DNA of 64,000 bases from Paraburkholderia graminis C4D1M (GCF_000172415.1 NZ_ABLD01000001.1:124001-188000), one strand, 5' to 3'. Shown: positions 53,490 to 63,120, counted from the first letter of the stretch. Notes: generated from the sequence alone by a model not told the origin. Translations and numbers: made by a program.

Positions 53490-54527
53490 TTAGTCCGATT
53501 CCGCGCGCCGCGTGAGGTCCGCGCGCGCCGGACGATAGTCGGTGGGCCGCATGCCGGTCCATTTGCGGAACGCGCGATGAAACGCGCTCGGCTCCGCAAA
53601 GCCCACCGACGCCGCGATGTCCGCAATCGTGCGGCGGGACTGCTGCAGCTCGCCAATCGCAATGTCGCGCCGCAGGTCGTCCTTGATCGACTGATACGTA
53701 TGGCCTTCCTGCTTCAGACGGCGCCGCATGGTCGCCTCGGCGACGTTCAGGCGCGCGGCCATCTGGTCGGCGGCGGGCCAGCTCGCCATCGGCAATGCGC
53801 GCAGCGTTTTGCGCACGCGCGCGGCCAGCGAACCCGGATTGCGGTATTTGACGACGAAGCTCGCCGGCGCGTCGCGCAGAAACGGCTTGGCCGAGTTCGC
53901 CGTTTGAATCACCGGCAGTTCGAGAAACGCCGGCGAGAGGTCCACGTAAGACTCCGGTTGATCGAACGCCATGTCGTCGCAAAACATCAGCCGGTATTCA
54001 TGCGCGGCGGGCGGCTCGGCGCAGCGAAAGCGCGCTTCGATCAGCGGAATGCGGCGTCCGACCAGCCAGCACAACAGCCCATAAACGACGATGAAATACG
54101 TCGCGTACGCAAACATCGCGGGCGGCCGGGTTCCCTCGCGTTCGACGAACGTGAGACGCACGCGCTCCGCGTCGGTCTCGACGCGCGCGCCGAGATCGTC
54201 CAGCACGAGCCGCATGAAACCGATTGCGCGCGACAGCGCCTGCGCACCGTTGCGCGCCGTGAGCGCCGTCTGCGTCATCGCGATGAAGCTGCCGAATTTC
54301 ATGCGATGCGAGTCCTGACCGAAAAATTCATCGTCGAGCGCGCGTGCGATGCCGACCCACAACGCGCCGTATTGCGCCGACGACACGCGGCTTTTCGGCG
54401 ACGCCAGCATCGGCGCGGCGATGCCGGCGGCTTCCGCGAGCTGCAGCGCATCCACACCGCGGGCCGCCGCGAGCGCGAGTGTTTCGTTGACCAGCGCAAC
54501 GGAGATGGTGCCTTTTTCGGTTTTCAT
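53490..54527 (-). CDS. AraC-family regulator (MmsR-like)
   Basis: A 345-residue AraC regulator. The N-terminal about 190 residues match the arabinose-binding-like domain of OruR/MmsR-type proteins (RNGAQALSRAIGFMRLVLDD). The C-terminal HTH pair is seen as LNVAEATMRRRLKQEGHTYQ and ASVGFAEPSAFHRAFRKWTG. It is divergent from the acyl-CoA dehydrogenase that begins the valine/isobutyrate genes, the same arrangement as mmsR/mmsAB in Pseudomonas. Three 14-bp similar sequences in the intervening 210 bp could be binding repeats. Regulatory target and ligand are inferred. Confidence 0.85.
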   Translation of the reverse strand: MKTEKGTISVALVNETLALAAARGVDALQLAEAAGIAAPMLASPKSRVSSAQYGALWVGIARALDDEFFGQDSHRMKFGSFIAMTQTALTARNGAQALSRAIGFMRLVLDDLGARVETDAERVRLTFVEREGTRPPAMFAYATYFIVVYGLLCWLVGRRIPLIEARFRCAEPPAAHEYRLMFCDDMAFDQPESYVDLSPAFLELPVIQTANSAKPFLRDAPASFVVKYRNPGSLAARVRKTLRALPMASWPAADQMAARLNVAEATMRRRLKQEGHTYQSIKDDLRRDIAIGELQQSRRTIADIAASVGFAEPSAFHRAFRKWTGMRPTDYRPARADLTRRAESD

Positions 54528-54555
54528 CGGCGATGGTTCGGCAGGGTAGTTGAAG

Positions 54556-54654
54556 TGGCAATCGCGCTCAACGTTTTGCTTATCAGAGAAGCTTTAATGC
54601 GGCAAAAACGCTGCCGTTGCCGCACTGCATGGTATCAGTATGGCAAATGCGCTC
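54556..54654. promoter_or_regulatory. Three similar 14-mers in the MmsR-like divergent promoter
   Basis: TGGCAATCGCGCTC (54556-54569), CGGCAAAAACGCTG (54600-54613) and TGGCAAATGCGCTC (54641-54654). The first and third agree at 12 of 14 positions; the middle one agrees at the GGCAA and CGCT cores. They are 44 and 41 bases apart, about four helical turns, in the same orientation, as is usual for AraC-type direct-repeat sites. Confidence 0.45.
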
Positions 54655-54737
54655 ACACATAATGATCGCGCTGAGCATCGAAGCCGGCGGCCGGCTTGCC
54701 TACACTTGCTTCGAACGCAAGCACAGGACTCACGCTC

Positions 54738-55871
54738 ATGGACAGTTTCTACACCGAAGAACAACGCATGATCCGCGACGCGGCACGCGACTTCGCCACC
54801 GAGCGCCTCGCGCCGAACGCCGCTCAATGGGATCGCGACGCGCAACTGCCCGCGGACGTCGTGAGACAAATGGGCGAGCTTGGCTTTCTCGGCATGATCG
54901 TGCCGCCGCAGTGGGGCGGCTCATACACCGACTACGTGGCCTACGCGCTCGCGCTCGAAGAAATCGCCGCGGGCTGCGCCGCGTGTGCGACGCTGATGAG
55001 CGTGCATAACTCCGTCGGCTGCGGACCGATTCTGAACTTCGGCAGCGACGCGCAGAAAGACCGCTATTTGCAGGACCTCGCGACCGGACGGCGCATCGGC
55101 GCATTCTGTCTGACCGAGCCGCAGGCGGGCTCCGAGGCGAACAATCTGCGCACGCGTGCGGTGCTGCGCGACGGCAAGTGGATACTCAGCGGCAGCAAGC
55201 AGTTCGTGACGAACGGTGCGCGCGCCGACATCGCCATCGTGTTTGCGGTCACGGACCCGGATCGCGGCAAGCGCGGCCTGTCCGCGTTTATCGTGCCGAC
55301 CGATACGCCGGGCTTCAACGTCGGCAAGCCCGAACACAAGCTCGGCATTCGCGCATCCGACACTTGCCCGATTTCGCTCGACGACTGCGCGGTGCCCGAA
55401 GCGAATCTGCTCGGCGAACCGGGCGAAGGCCTGCGTATCGCGCTGTCGAACCTGGAGGGCGGACGCATCGGCATCGCGGCGCAAGCCGTGGGCATCGCGC
55501 GCGCCGCGTTCGATGCCGCGCGCGCCTATGCCAGCGAGCGCATGCAGTTCGGCAAGGCGCTGAAGGATCATCAGACCATCGCCAACATGCTCGCCGACAT
55601 GGCCACGCGCCTGAACGCCGCGCGCCTGCTCGTGCATCACGCAGCGCGGCTGCGCTCGGCGGGCGAGCCGTGTTTGTCGGAGGCATCGCAGGCGAAACTG
55701 TTCGCGTCGGAAATGGCCGAGCAGATCTGCTCGAACGCGATCCAGATTCACGGCGGCTACGGTTATCTCGAGGACTACGCGGTGGAGCGCCATTACCGCG
55801 ACGCCCGCATCACGCAGATTTACGAAGGAACCAGCGAAGTGCAGCGCATGGTGATCGCGCGTCACGTTTGA
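54738..55871 (+). CDS. Acyl-CoA dehydrogenase, probable isobutyryl-CoA dehydrogenase
   Basis: A 377-residue FAD-dependent acyl-CoA dehydrogenase. Signatures: [20 protein letters not shown] (FAD/substrate), [12 protein letters not shown], and [20 protein letters not shown]. The catalytic Glu lies in the C-terminal [16 protein letters not shown] region. Length and the branched-chain context suggest isobutyryl-CoA to methacrylyl-CoA, with electrons passed to ETF. The ATG at 54738 lies 14 codons inside a longer frame. It is first in the cluster, read with the ligase, mmsA, mmsB and two crotonase-family genes. Confidence 0.88.
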   Translation: MDSFYTEEQRMIRDAARDFATERLAPNAAQWDRDAQLPADVVRQMGELGFLGMIVPPQWGGSYTDYVAYALALEEIAAGCAACATLMSVHNSVGCGPILNFGSDAQKDRYLQDLATGRRIGAFCLTEPQAGSEANNLRTRAVLRDGKWILSGSKQFVTNGARADIAIVFAVTDPDRGKRGLSAFIVPTDTPGFNVGKPEHKLGIRASDTCPISLDDCAVPEANLLGEPGEGLRIALSNLEGGRIGIAAQAVGIARAAFDAARAYASERMQFGKALKDHQTIANMLADMATRLNAARLLVHHAARLRSAGEPCLSEASQAKLFASEMAEQICSNAIQIHGGYGYLEDYAVERHYRDARITQIYEGTSEVQRMVIARHV

Positions 55872-55966
55872 ACGCTGCGCGAGCCGAGTTTGAGCGCAAA
55901 ATAGCTTGCGGATAAAACTAAACCCGAGCAAACGCGGACCGATACCGCGCCCATCAGGAGACGACC

Positions 55967-57670
55967 ATGACTGCAGCGAAAGCATTTGTCGACGCACGCG
56001 ATCTGTTATTGCGCCATCGAACCGACTATGAGCGCGCATACCGCGAGTTCGCGTGGCCGGTGCTGGACGAGTTCAACTGGGCGCTCGACTACTTCGACGT
56101 CATCGCGCGCGATAACGACAACCCGGCGTTGTGGATCGTCGACGATCCGGCAGGCGAGGGCCTGCGTTTGTCGTACGCGCAAATGTCGGAGCGCTCCGCG
56201 CGCATGGCCAACTTTCTGCGCGGCGTGGGCGTGCAACGCGGCGACCGCGTGCTGCTGATGCTGCCGAACCGCGTCGAACTGTGGGACGTGATGCTCGCCG
56301 CAATGAAGCTCGGCGCGATCGTGCTGCCCGCCACCACGCAGCTTTCCGCCGACGACGTGCGCGACCGCGTGCAGATAGGCGGCGCGAACTTCGTCGTGGT
56401 GGACAGCGCGGAGCTGTCCAAATTCGATTCGCTCGATGTGCCGTTGACGCGTCTATCCGTCGGCACGCCGCGCGACGGCTGGATCGATCTTGCGGCCGCG
56501 TATGACGCGTCGCCGCAATTCACGCCGCAAGGCGTCACGCGCGCCACCGATCCGCTGCTGCTTTACTTCACGTCCGGCACCACGTCGAAGCCCAAGCTCG
56601 TCGAGCATACGCATCAGAGCTATCCGGTTGGCCATCTGTCGACGATGTACTGGATCGGCCTGCAACCGAACGACATCCATTGGAATATCAGCTCGCCGGG
56701 CTGGGCCAAACACGCGTGGAGCTGCTTCTTTGCGCCGTGGAATGCGCAGGCCTGTGTGTTCGTTTTCAACTTCGCGCGCTTCGTGCCGAAAGACACGCTG
56801 AACGTGCTGGTGCGTTTCAACGTGAGCACCGTGTGCGCGCCGCCGACCGTCTGGCGCATGCTCGTGCAGGAGCCGCTCGCGGATTATCCGGTGAAGCTGC
56901 GCGAGATTGTCGGCGCGGGCGAGCCGCTCAATCCGGAGATTATCGAGCGCGTGAAGCACGCATGGGGCATCACGATACGCGACGGTTTTGGGCAAACCGA
57001 GACTACTTGCCAGATCGGCAATTCGCCGGGCCAACCGGTTGTCGCGGGTTCGATGGGACGTCCGTTGCCGGGCTACCGGATCGAACTGATCGACGCCGAC
57101 GATCACCCTGTCACCGAAGGCGAAATCGCATTGCCGATCGGCGCCGATGGCAAGGACCGTCCGCTCGGTCTGATGACCGGCTACGCGAACAACGCGAAGG
57201 CGACCGCCGAGGCCATGCGCAACGGTTTCTACCGCACGTCAGATGTCGCACTGCGACGCGATGACGGCTACTACGTGTACGTGGGGCGCGCCGACGACGT
57301 TTTCAAATCGTCCGATTACCGGCTCAGTCCGTTCGAACTCGAAAGCGTGTTGATCGAGCACGAGGCCATCGGCGAGGCGGCGGTCGTGCCGAGCGCCGAC
57401 GCGCTGCGCCTGTCGGTGCCGAAGGCTTTCGTCACCGTGCGCCAGGGCTACGAAGCCGGCCCCGAACTCGCGCGCGCCGTGTTCGCATTCTCGCGCGAAA
57501 AGCTCGCACCGTATAAGCGGATTCGCCGTCTGCAATTCAGCGAGCTGCCGAAAACCATCTCCGGAAAGATCCGCCGCGTCGAGTTGCGGCGCCGTGAAAT
57601 GGAGCGGCAAGCCGAGCCGGCACGCTTGCCCGACGAGTACTGGGAAGAAGATTTCCCCGATCTGCGCTAG
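55967..57670 (+). CDS. AMP-forming acyl-CoA synthetase
   Basis: A 567-residue adenylate-forming enzyme of the ACS/medium-chain class that activates a carboxylic acid with ATP and CoA. The P-loop motif is LLYFTSGTTSKPKLVEHTHQ, the A5 motif is DGFGQTETTCQIGN, A7 is FYRTSDVALRRDDGYYVYVG, and the A10 Lys lies in LPKTISGKIRRVELRRREME. An unusually long N-terminus (about 40 residues) precedes the nucleotide domain. It starts 95 bases after the acyl-CoA dehydrogenase. In this cluster it could activate isobutyrate or propionate; the true substrate is unknown. Confidence 0.88.
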   Translation: MTAAKAFVDARDLLLRHRTDYERAYREFAWPVLDEFNWALDYFDVIARDNDNPALWIVDDPAGEGLRLSYAQMSERSARMANFLRGVGVQRGDRVLLMLPNRVELWDVMLAAMKLGAIVLPATTQLSADDVRDRVQIGGANFVVVDSAELSKFDSLDVPLTRLSVGTPRDGWIDLAAAYDASPQFTPQGVTRATDPLLLYFTSGTTSKPKLVEHTHQSYPVGHLSTMYWIGLQPNDIHWNISSPGWAKHAWSCFFAPWNAQACVFVFNFARFVPKDTLNVLVRFNVSTVCAPPTVWRMLVQEPLADYPVKLREIVGAGEPLNPEIIERVKHAWGITIRDGFGQTETTCQIGNSPGQPVVAGSMGRPLPGYRIELIDADDHPVTEGEIALPIGADGKDRPLGLMTGYANNAKATAEAMRNGFYRTSDVALRRDDGYYVYVGRADDVFKSSDYRLSPFELESVLIEHEAIGEAAVVPSADALRLSVPKAFVTVRQGYEAGPELARAVFAFSREKLAPYKRIRRLQFSELPKTISGKIRRVELRRREMERQAEPARLPDEYWEEDFPDLR

Positions 57671-57704
57671 ACGTCGTCAAGCGGTTTTATTCGATCGTAC
57701 TTAC

Positions 57705-57734
57705 TGTGCGTCGGCCACTGAGCCACGACGCACA
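57705..57734. repeat. 9-bp inverted repeat before mmsA
   Basis: TGTGCGTCG (57705-57713) and CGACGCACA (57726-57734) are perfect arms with a 12-base loop in the gap between the ligase and mmsA. No T-run follows. It may be an mRNA stem that separates expression of the two halves of the operon. Confidence 0.5.
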
Positions 57735-57775
57735 CCACAGAGCCACCACCGATTCACCGCATAGGAGTTTCCAGC

Positions 57776-59284
57776 ATGAGCGCAATTGCCCCGGATACCG
57801 TCAAGCTGCTGATCAACGGCGAATTCGTCGAATCGACAACCACCGAATGGCGCGACATCGTCAATCCGGCGACGCAACAGGTGCTGGCGCGCGTGCCGTT
57901 TGCGACCGCCGACGAAGTCAACGAAGCGATCCGCTCGGCGCATGCCGCGTTCAGCACATGGAAGAACACGCCGATCGGCGCGCGCATGCGCATCATGCTG
58001 AAGTACCAGGCGTTGATTCGCGAGCATCTGCCGCGCATTGCAAAGACACTGAGCGCCGAGCAGGGCAAGACGATTGCCGACGCCGAAGGCGACGTCTTTC
58101 GCGGACTCGAAGTCGTCGAGCATGCGTGTTCGATCGGCACCTTGCAGCAGGGCGAATTCGCGGAAAACGTCGCGGGCGGCGTGGACACTTACACGCTGCG
58201 CCAGCCGCTCGGCGTATGCGCGGGCATCACGCCGTTCAACTTCCCCGCGATGATCCCGCTATGGATGTTCCCGATGGCGATCGTCTGCGGCAATACGTTC
58301 GTGCTGAAGCCTTCGGAGCAGGACCCGTTATCGACGATGCAACTGGTCGAACTCGCGTTGGAGGCAGGCGTGCCCAAGGGCGTGCTGAACGTCGTGCACG
58401 GCGGCAAGGACGTGGTCGACGCGCTCTGCACACATGAACTCGTGAAGGCGATTTCGTTTGTCGGCTCGACGGCGGTCGGCACGCACGTGTATCGCCTCGG
58501 CAGCGAGCACGGCAAACGCGTGCAGTCGATGATGGGCGCAAAAAACCACGCCGTCGTGCTGCCCGACGCGAATCGCGAGCAAACGTTGAATGCGCTCGCG
58601 GGTGCGGGCTTCGGCGCGGCGGGGCAGCGTTGCATGGCGACCTCGGTGGTCGTGCTGGTGGGCGCGGCGCAGCAATGGCTGCCGGACATCGTCGCCAGGG
58701 CGAAGACGCTCAAGGTCAACGCGGGCCACGAGCCGAACACCGATGTCGGTCCGGTAGTGTCGCGCGCCGCGAAGCAGCGCATTCTCGGGCTGATCGAAGC
58801 GGGCGTGAAGGAAGGCGCGACGCTCGCGCTCGACGGCCGCGACGTGAAAGTGCCTGGCTACGAGCAGGGCAATTTCATCGGCCCCACGATTTTCAGCGAC
58901 GTCAGCACGGAGATGGAAATCTATCGCACGGAGATTTTCGGGCCGGTGCTGCTGGTGCTGAACGCGGCGACGCTCGACGACGCGATCGCGCTCGTCAACC
59001 GCAATCCGTTTGGTAACGGCGTCGGACTGTTCACGCAAAGTGGCGCGGCGGCGCGCAAATTCCAGAGCGAAATCGACGTCGGCCAGGTCGGCATCAACAT
59101 TCCGATTCCGGTGCCCGTGCCGTTCTTCAGCTTCACGGGTTCGCGCGGTTCCAAGCTCGGCGATCTGGGTCCGTACGGCAAACAGGTCGTGCAGTTCTAT
59201 ACGCAAACGAAGACCGTCACCGCGCGCTGGTTTGACGACGACACGATCAACGACGGCGTGAACACCACGATCAGCCTGCGCTGA
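57776..59284 (+). CDS. mmsA: Methylmalonate-semialdehyde dehydrogenase (acylating)
   Basis: A 502-residue CoA-acylating aldehyde dehydrogenase that converts methylmalonate semialdehyde to propionyl-CoA with NAD. Family motifs are ITPFNFPAMIPLWMFPMAIV near residue 155 and GAAGQRCMATSVVVLVG with the catalytic Cys near residue 286; QVGINIPIPVPVPFFSFTG precedes the C-terminus. The usual ALDH Glu is not seen, as expected for the CoA-dependent class. A Shine-Dalgarno AGGAG lies 10 bases before the ATG. It is followed 27 bases later by mmsB. Confidence 0.95.
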   Translation: MSAIAPDTVKLLINGEFVESTTTEWRDIVNPATQQVLARVPFATADEVNEAIRSAHAAFSTWKNTPIGARMRIMLKYQALIREHLPRIAKTLSAEQGKTIADAEGDVFRGLEVVEHACSIGTLQQGEFAENVAGGVDTYTLRQPLGVCAGITPFNFPAMIPLWMFPMAIVCGNTFVLKPSEQDPLSTMQLVELALEAGVPKGVLNVVHGGKDVVDALCTHELVKAISFVGSTAVGTHVYRLGSEHGKRVQSMMGAKNHAVVLPDANREQTLNALAGAGFGAAGQRCMATSVVVLVGAAQQWLPDIVARAKTLKVNAGHEPNTDVGPVVSRAAKQRILGLIEAGVKEGATLALDGRDVKVPGYEQGNFIGPTIFSDVSTEMEIYRTEIFGPVLLVLNAATLDDAIALVNRNPFGNGVGLFTQSGAAARKFQSEIDVGQVGINIPIPVPVPFFSFTGSRGSKLGDLGPYGKQVVQFYTQTKTVTARWFDDDTINDGVNTTISLR

Positions 59285-59311
59285 GCGAGCCGCAAACAGG
59301 GAGACGGCATC

Positions 59312-60238
59312 ATGAAAATAGGCTTTATCGGACTCGGCAACATGGGCGCGCCGATGGCGCACAACCTCTTGAAGGCGGGCCATGCGGTCAACGTTTTCGA
59401 TCTGAACGCACAAGCCGTGCAGGCGCTTGTCGATGCGGGTGCTAAGGCGGCCGCTTCGCCGAAAGCGGCGGTCGCCGACGTTGAATGCGTGATCACGATG
59501 CTGCCCGCGGCGGCGCATGTGCGGAGTGTGCTCACGGCAGAAGACGGTGTCTTGGCCGGCGTTCCGAAAGGCGTGACCATCGTCGATTCGAGCACGATCG
59601 ATCCCGCCAGCGTGAAAGCGTTCGCGGAACTCGCGCGGCAGCACGGCAACACGTTCGTCGATGCACCCGTGTCCGGCGGCACCGGCGGCGCGGCCGCGGG
59701 CACGCTGACCTTCATGGTCGGCGGCAGCGCGAGCGCGTATGAAGCGGTGAAGCCGGTATTGTCGGCGATGGGCAAAAACATCGTGCATTGCGGCGACACG
59801 GGCACGGGCCAGGTCGCGAAGATCTGCAACAACCTCGTGCTCGGCGTCACGATGGCGGGCGTGGCCGAGGCCATGTCGCTCGGCGAAGCGCTCGGCATCG
59901 ACGTGAAGGTGCTTGCCGGCATCGTCAATACGTCGACGGGGCGCTGCTGGAGTTCGGACACGTATAACCCGATGCCGGGCGTGATCGACAGCGCGCCGTC
60001 CTCGCGTGGATACAGCGGCGGCTTCGGCACGGATCTCATGCTCAAGGATCTCGGCCTCGCGACGGATGCGGCCAAATTCGCGCGTCAACCCGTCTATCTC
60101 GGCGCGCTCGCGCAGCAGCTTTATCAAACGATGAGCGCAAAAGGCGCGGGACGTCTGGACTTTTCGGTGGTCATCAAGCTTTATCGTCAAGGGAGCTTGA
60201 GTGACAACGGCAGCGACAGCACGAAGGGAGACGCGTAA
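59312..60238 (+). CDS. mmsB: 3-hydroxyisobutyrate dehydrogenase
   Basis: A 308-residue beta-hydroxyacid dehydrogenase oxidising 3-hydroxyisobutyrate to methylmalonate semialdehyde with NAD. The Rossmann start is KIGFIGLGNMGAPMAHNLLK; the substrate motif is FVDAPVSGGTGGAAAGTLTF, and the catalytic Lys lies in GQVAKICNNLVLG. GGGAG precedes the ATG. Its stop overlaps the next start (TAATG), so the crotonase gene is coupled to it. With mmsA it forms the conserved mmsAB pair. Confidence 0.95.
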   Translation: MKIGFIGLGNMGAPMAHNLLKAGHAVNVFDLNAQAVQALVDAGAKAAASPKAAVADVECVITMLPAAAHVRSVLTAEDGVLAGVPKGVTIVDSSTIDPASVKAFAELARQHGNTFVDAPVSGGTGGAAAGTLTFMVGGSASAYEAVKPVLSAMGKNIVHCGDTGTGQVAKICNNLVLGVTMAGVAEAMSLGEALGIDVKVLAGIVNTSTGRCWSSDTYNPMPGVIDSAPSSRGYSGGFGTDLMLKDLGLATDAAKFARQPVYLGALAQQLYQTMSAKGAGRLDFSVVIKLYRQGSLSDNGSDSTKGDA

Positions 60239-61056
60239 TGATCGAACTCGACTACGCGCACAACGGAACCGTCGCACAACTCACCCTCAAGCGCCCGCCC
60301 GCGAATGCGTTCACGCCCGAAGGCTTGCTGCAATTGCAGCAGACGGTGGAGCGGCTGAACGGCGACGCGCGCGTTCGTGCAATCGTCATCACTGGCGAGG
60401 GGCCGAAGTTCTTCAGCGCGGGCGCCGACCTCAACACCTTCGCCGACGGCAATCGCGACGTGGCGCGTGTCGCGGCGGCCCGCTTCGGCGCCGCGTTCGA
60501 AACGTTGCAGAATGCGCGGCCCGTGGTGATCGCCGCGATCAACGGTTATGCAATGGGCGGCGGGCTCGAATGCGCGCTCGCTTGCGACATCCGTATCGCC
60601 GAACAGCACGCGGTGATGGCGCTGCCCGAGACCGCGGTCGGCTTGCTGCCCTGCGGTTGCGGCACGCAGACGCTGCCGTGGCTCGTCGGAGAAGGCTGGG
60701 CGAAGCGCATGATTCTCACCGGCGAACGCGTCGACGCGGCGACCGCGTTGCGCATCGGTCTCGTCGAAGAGGTCGTGGAAAAGGGCGCAGCGCGCGAGGC
60801 CGCGCTGATTATGGCGGCGCGCGTCGCAGGGCTGAGCCCGCAGGCGGTCGGCTTCAGCAAGACGCTGATTCATCAGGCGCGCAACGGCGTGCCGCGTTCG
60901 GCTGCGCTCGCGCTGGAGCGCGAACGTTTCGTCGATCTGTTCGATGGAGCCGATCAGCGCGAAGGCGTCAATGCGTTCCTCGAAAAACGCGCGCCGCGCT
61001 GGGAGGTCATGCAAAGCGTAGATGCCGCCCGCGCAAACGAGGAGACGCAACGATGA
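60238..61056 (+). CDS. Enoyl-CoA hydratase/isomerase family protein
   Basis: A 272-residue crotonase-fold enzyme. The oxyanion hole is formed by FFSAGADLNTF and AMGGGLECALACDIR; the Glu of ALPETAVGLLPCGCGTQTLP is a probable catalytic residue. In this cluster it most probably hydrates methacrylyl-CoA to 3-hydroxyisobutyryl-CoA. It overlaps mmsB by one base and the downstream hydrolase by 4. A general beta-oxidation enoyl-CoA hydratase role cannot be excluded. Confidence 0.88.
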   Translation: MIELDYAHNGTVAQLTLKRPPANAFTPEGLLQLQQTVERLNGDARVRAIVITGEGPKFFSAGADLNTFADGNRDVARVAAARFGAAFETLQNARPVVIAAINGYAMGGGLECALACDIRIAEQHAVMALPETAVGLLPCGCGTQTLPWLVGEGWAKRMILTGERVDAATALRIGLVEEVVEKGAAREAALIMAARVAGLSPQAVGFSKTLIHQARNGVPRSAALALERERFVDLFDGADQREGVNAFLEKRAPRWEVMQSVDAARANEETQR

Positions 61057-62213
61057 GCGCCTTGCAAAGCGTCGCATCAGAATTCGCATCCGAAGCCGGC
61101 GCAGAGCCGGAACGCGAGATCCTGTTTCGCGTCGTCAACCGCGTCGCGATCATCACGCTAAACCGGCCCGCTGCGCTGAATGCGCTATCGCACGCGATGA
61201 TTCGCGAGCTTGCGATGCTGGTCGAACATTGCCGCAACGACGACGGCATCGTCGCGCTCGTGATGAAAGGTGCTGGAAACAAGGGCTTTTGTGCGGGCGG
61301 CGATGTGCGCGAGGTGCACCGGCTCGCGAAGAACGGCGACAACCGCTGGCTCGCATTTTTCATCGACGAATACCGGCTCGATTACGCGCTGCATACTTTT
61401 TCGAAGCCGGTCGTCGCGCTGCTCGACGGCATTGCGATGGGCGGCGGCATGGGGCTCGGCCAGGCAGCGCGGCTGCGCATCGTCACCGAGCGCAGCAAGA
61501 TCGCGATGCCGGAGACGCGCATCGGCTTTCTGCCCGACGTTGGCGCGACGCGCTTTCTCGCCGCGATGTCCGCGGAACTGGAACTGTATGTCGGCCTGAC
61601 CGGCGCGACCCTGTCCGGCGCCGATGCGTTGCGGCTGCAACTCGCCGATCTGTGCGTGCCGGCCGACTGGCTCGCTTCTTTCGAAGAGCGCTTGCGGCGC
61701 ATGCCGCATGACGGCGATCTGATGAGCGCATTGCGCGGCGTGTTCGAGCCGCCGTGCAACATCGTGCCGCACGCCGCGTTGGCGCAGTTGACGCCGCAGG
61801 TTCTGCGGCATTTCGACCGGCGTTCGGGCGTCGATAGAATCGTGGCGACGTTGCGGCACGATCTCGAACGCGACTTGCCGCGTGAAGTGAAGCAATGGCT
61901 GCAATCCACCTACGATGCGCTCGTCGCGCACTCGCCGACCATGCTTTACGTGACGCGCGAGGCGTTGTTGCGCGGCCGGCAGATGACACTCGCCGAATGC
62001 TTCCGGATGGAGCTCGGCATCGTCAAACGCGCGATCGAGGAGGGCGATTTCTGCGAAGGCGTGCGCGCGCAGTTGATCGACAAGGACCGCAAGGGACGCT
62101 GGGCGCCGGCCACGCTCGCCGAAGTGCGGCCCGAGCGGGTCAGGCATTTTCTGACTTCGCCGTGGAAGCGGGAAGCGCATCCGCTGGGCGATCTGGGTGT
62201 CGATACGAATTGA
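61053..62213 (+). CDS. 3-hydroxyisobutyryl-CoA hydrolase
   Basis: A 386-residue crotonase-fold thioesterase that releases 3-hydroxyisobutyrate, the mmsB substrate. The N-terminal oxyanion motif is NKGFCAGGDVREVHRLAKNG, the catalytic region is MPETRIGFLPDVGATRFLAA, and the family length (about 380) fits, being longer than a hydratase. The C-terminal end (ALIDKDR-type: RAQLIDKDRKGRWAPATLAE) is characteristic of HIBCH. The ATG overlaps the upstream stop (ATGA). It is the last gene of the valine cluster. Confidence 0.92.
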   Translation: MSALQSVASEFASEAGAEPEREILFRVVNRVAIITLNRPAALNALSHAMIRELAMLVEHCRNDDGIVALVMKGAGNKGFCAGGDVREVHRLAKNGDNRWLAFFIDEYRLDYALHTFSKPVVALLDGIAMGGGMGLGQAARLRIVTERSKIAMPETRIGFLPDVGATRFLAAMSAELELYVGLTGATLSGADALRLQLADLCVPADWLASFEERLRRMPHDGDLMSALRGVFEPPCNIVPHAALAQLTPQVLRHFDRRSGVDRIVATLRHDLERDLPREVKQWLQSTYDALVAHSPTMLYVTREALLRGRQMTLAECFRMELGIVKRAIEEGDFCEGVRAQLIDKDRKGRWAPATLAEVRPERVRHFLTSPWKREAHPLGDLGVDTN

Positions 62214-62292
62214 TGCACCAGCCAGATTCACGACCAACCATGAGCCGCGATGACCGGAGCGGCCAACGCGGCACATGGAACGGAAAACGCGA

Positions 62293-63120
62293 TCAGTTCA
62301 CCTGCAACTGTCCGCCTCTTCCCAGGCCGCCCTTGACGTCCTGTGCCTTGTAGCTACGGAGCGCGACGACCATCTTGTTGTATGCGTCGATGAACGCCGC
62401 GACCGTCGCCTTGCCTTCCGGCGTCCTTGAGAATCCGCTCAGTCCGCCTCCTGCGCCGCCGCCGAGGCCGGCCAACGCCGCGCCATAGTTGGTCGCGGTC
62501 GAGTTGCCTTCGGCTGCCGATATTTGCAGCGCCGAACGCACATCGAAGAGCGTCAGTGTGACCACCGACGCCTTCGACTGCATGCCGCCCGCGATCTTGC
62601 CCAACGCATTGCCGCCGATCAACCCGCCCAGCACGCCGCTGACGCCGCCAATCGCCGAGTCGTTGATAATGATCTGCGGTTCCATGTAGTAGTCTGCCGC
62701 GACCCGTTGACCTTTCTGCTGTTTCGATCCGGCGCGGTACTCGCCGGAATTGCGCTGCAAACCCGTGATGCGCGACAGCCGTGCATCGGTCTTCTGATTG
62801 CCGATCGACGTGATCACAAAACAGTTCGATTGCTGTACTGCAAGACGCAGCAGCGGCTCGATCGTCGTGACCTGAGTCGCGCTGCCGAATGGACCGAACC
62901 AGTCTGCATTGCGTCCGTCGTCGACTGCAATCGTGCCGAGCGGCGCCTTGCAGCGCTCGAGCGTTTCGTCGGCGCCCGCGCTTGTCGAGCCACCGGCTGC
63001 ACCGGAGACACCCGCGCTTTGTCCGCCAGTGGATACCATGCCCCCGCAGGCGCTTAGAGATCCGATCAAAATGATCGAGAAGACGCCCTTGGCGCTCCGA
63101 TATGTCGAATTGAGCTTCAT
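62293..63120 (-). CDS. CsgG/HfaB-type outer-membrane lipoprotein
   Basis: A 275-residue lipoprotein with a lipobox in IILIGSLSACGGM (Cys near residue 25). It has a Gly/Ser-rich linker and a CsgG-like domain (LLRLAVQQSNCFVITSIGNQ, then YYMEPQIIINDSAI), and a Gly-rich segment (GGVSGVLGGLIGGNALGKIA). CsgG family members form outer-membrane secretion channels or associate with holdfast-type assembly. No curli genes are in the window. The Sel1-repeat lipoprotein gene lies upstream on the same strand, 84 bases away, so the two may share a transcript. Confidence 0.75.
   Translation of the reverse strand: MKLNSTYRSAKGVFSIILIGSLSACGGMVSTGGQSAGVSGAAGGSTSAGADETLERCKAPLGTIAVDDGRNADWFGPFGSATQVTTIEPLLRLAVQQSNCFVITSIGNQKTDARLSRITGLQRNSGEYRAGSKQQKGQRVAADYYMEPQIIINDSAIGGVSGVLGGLIGGNALGKIAGGMQSKASVVTLTLFDVRSALQISAAEGNSTATNYGAALAGLGGGAGGGLSGFSRTPEGKATVAAFIDAYNKMVVALRSYKAQDVKGGLGRGGQLQVN

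Noticed and set aside
58328..60277. A 649-codon open frame opposite mmsA and mmsB
   Set aside because: No recognisable domain, repetitive Arg/His composition, and it would cover two strongly supported enzymes.
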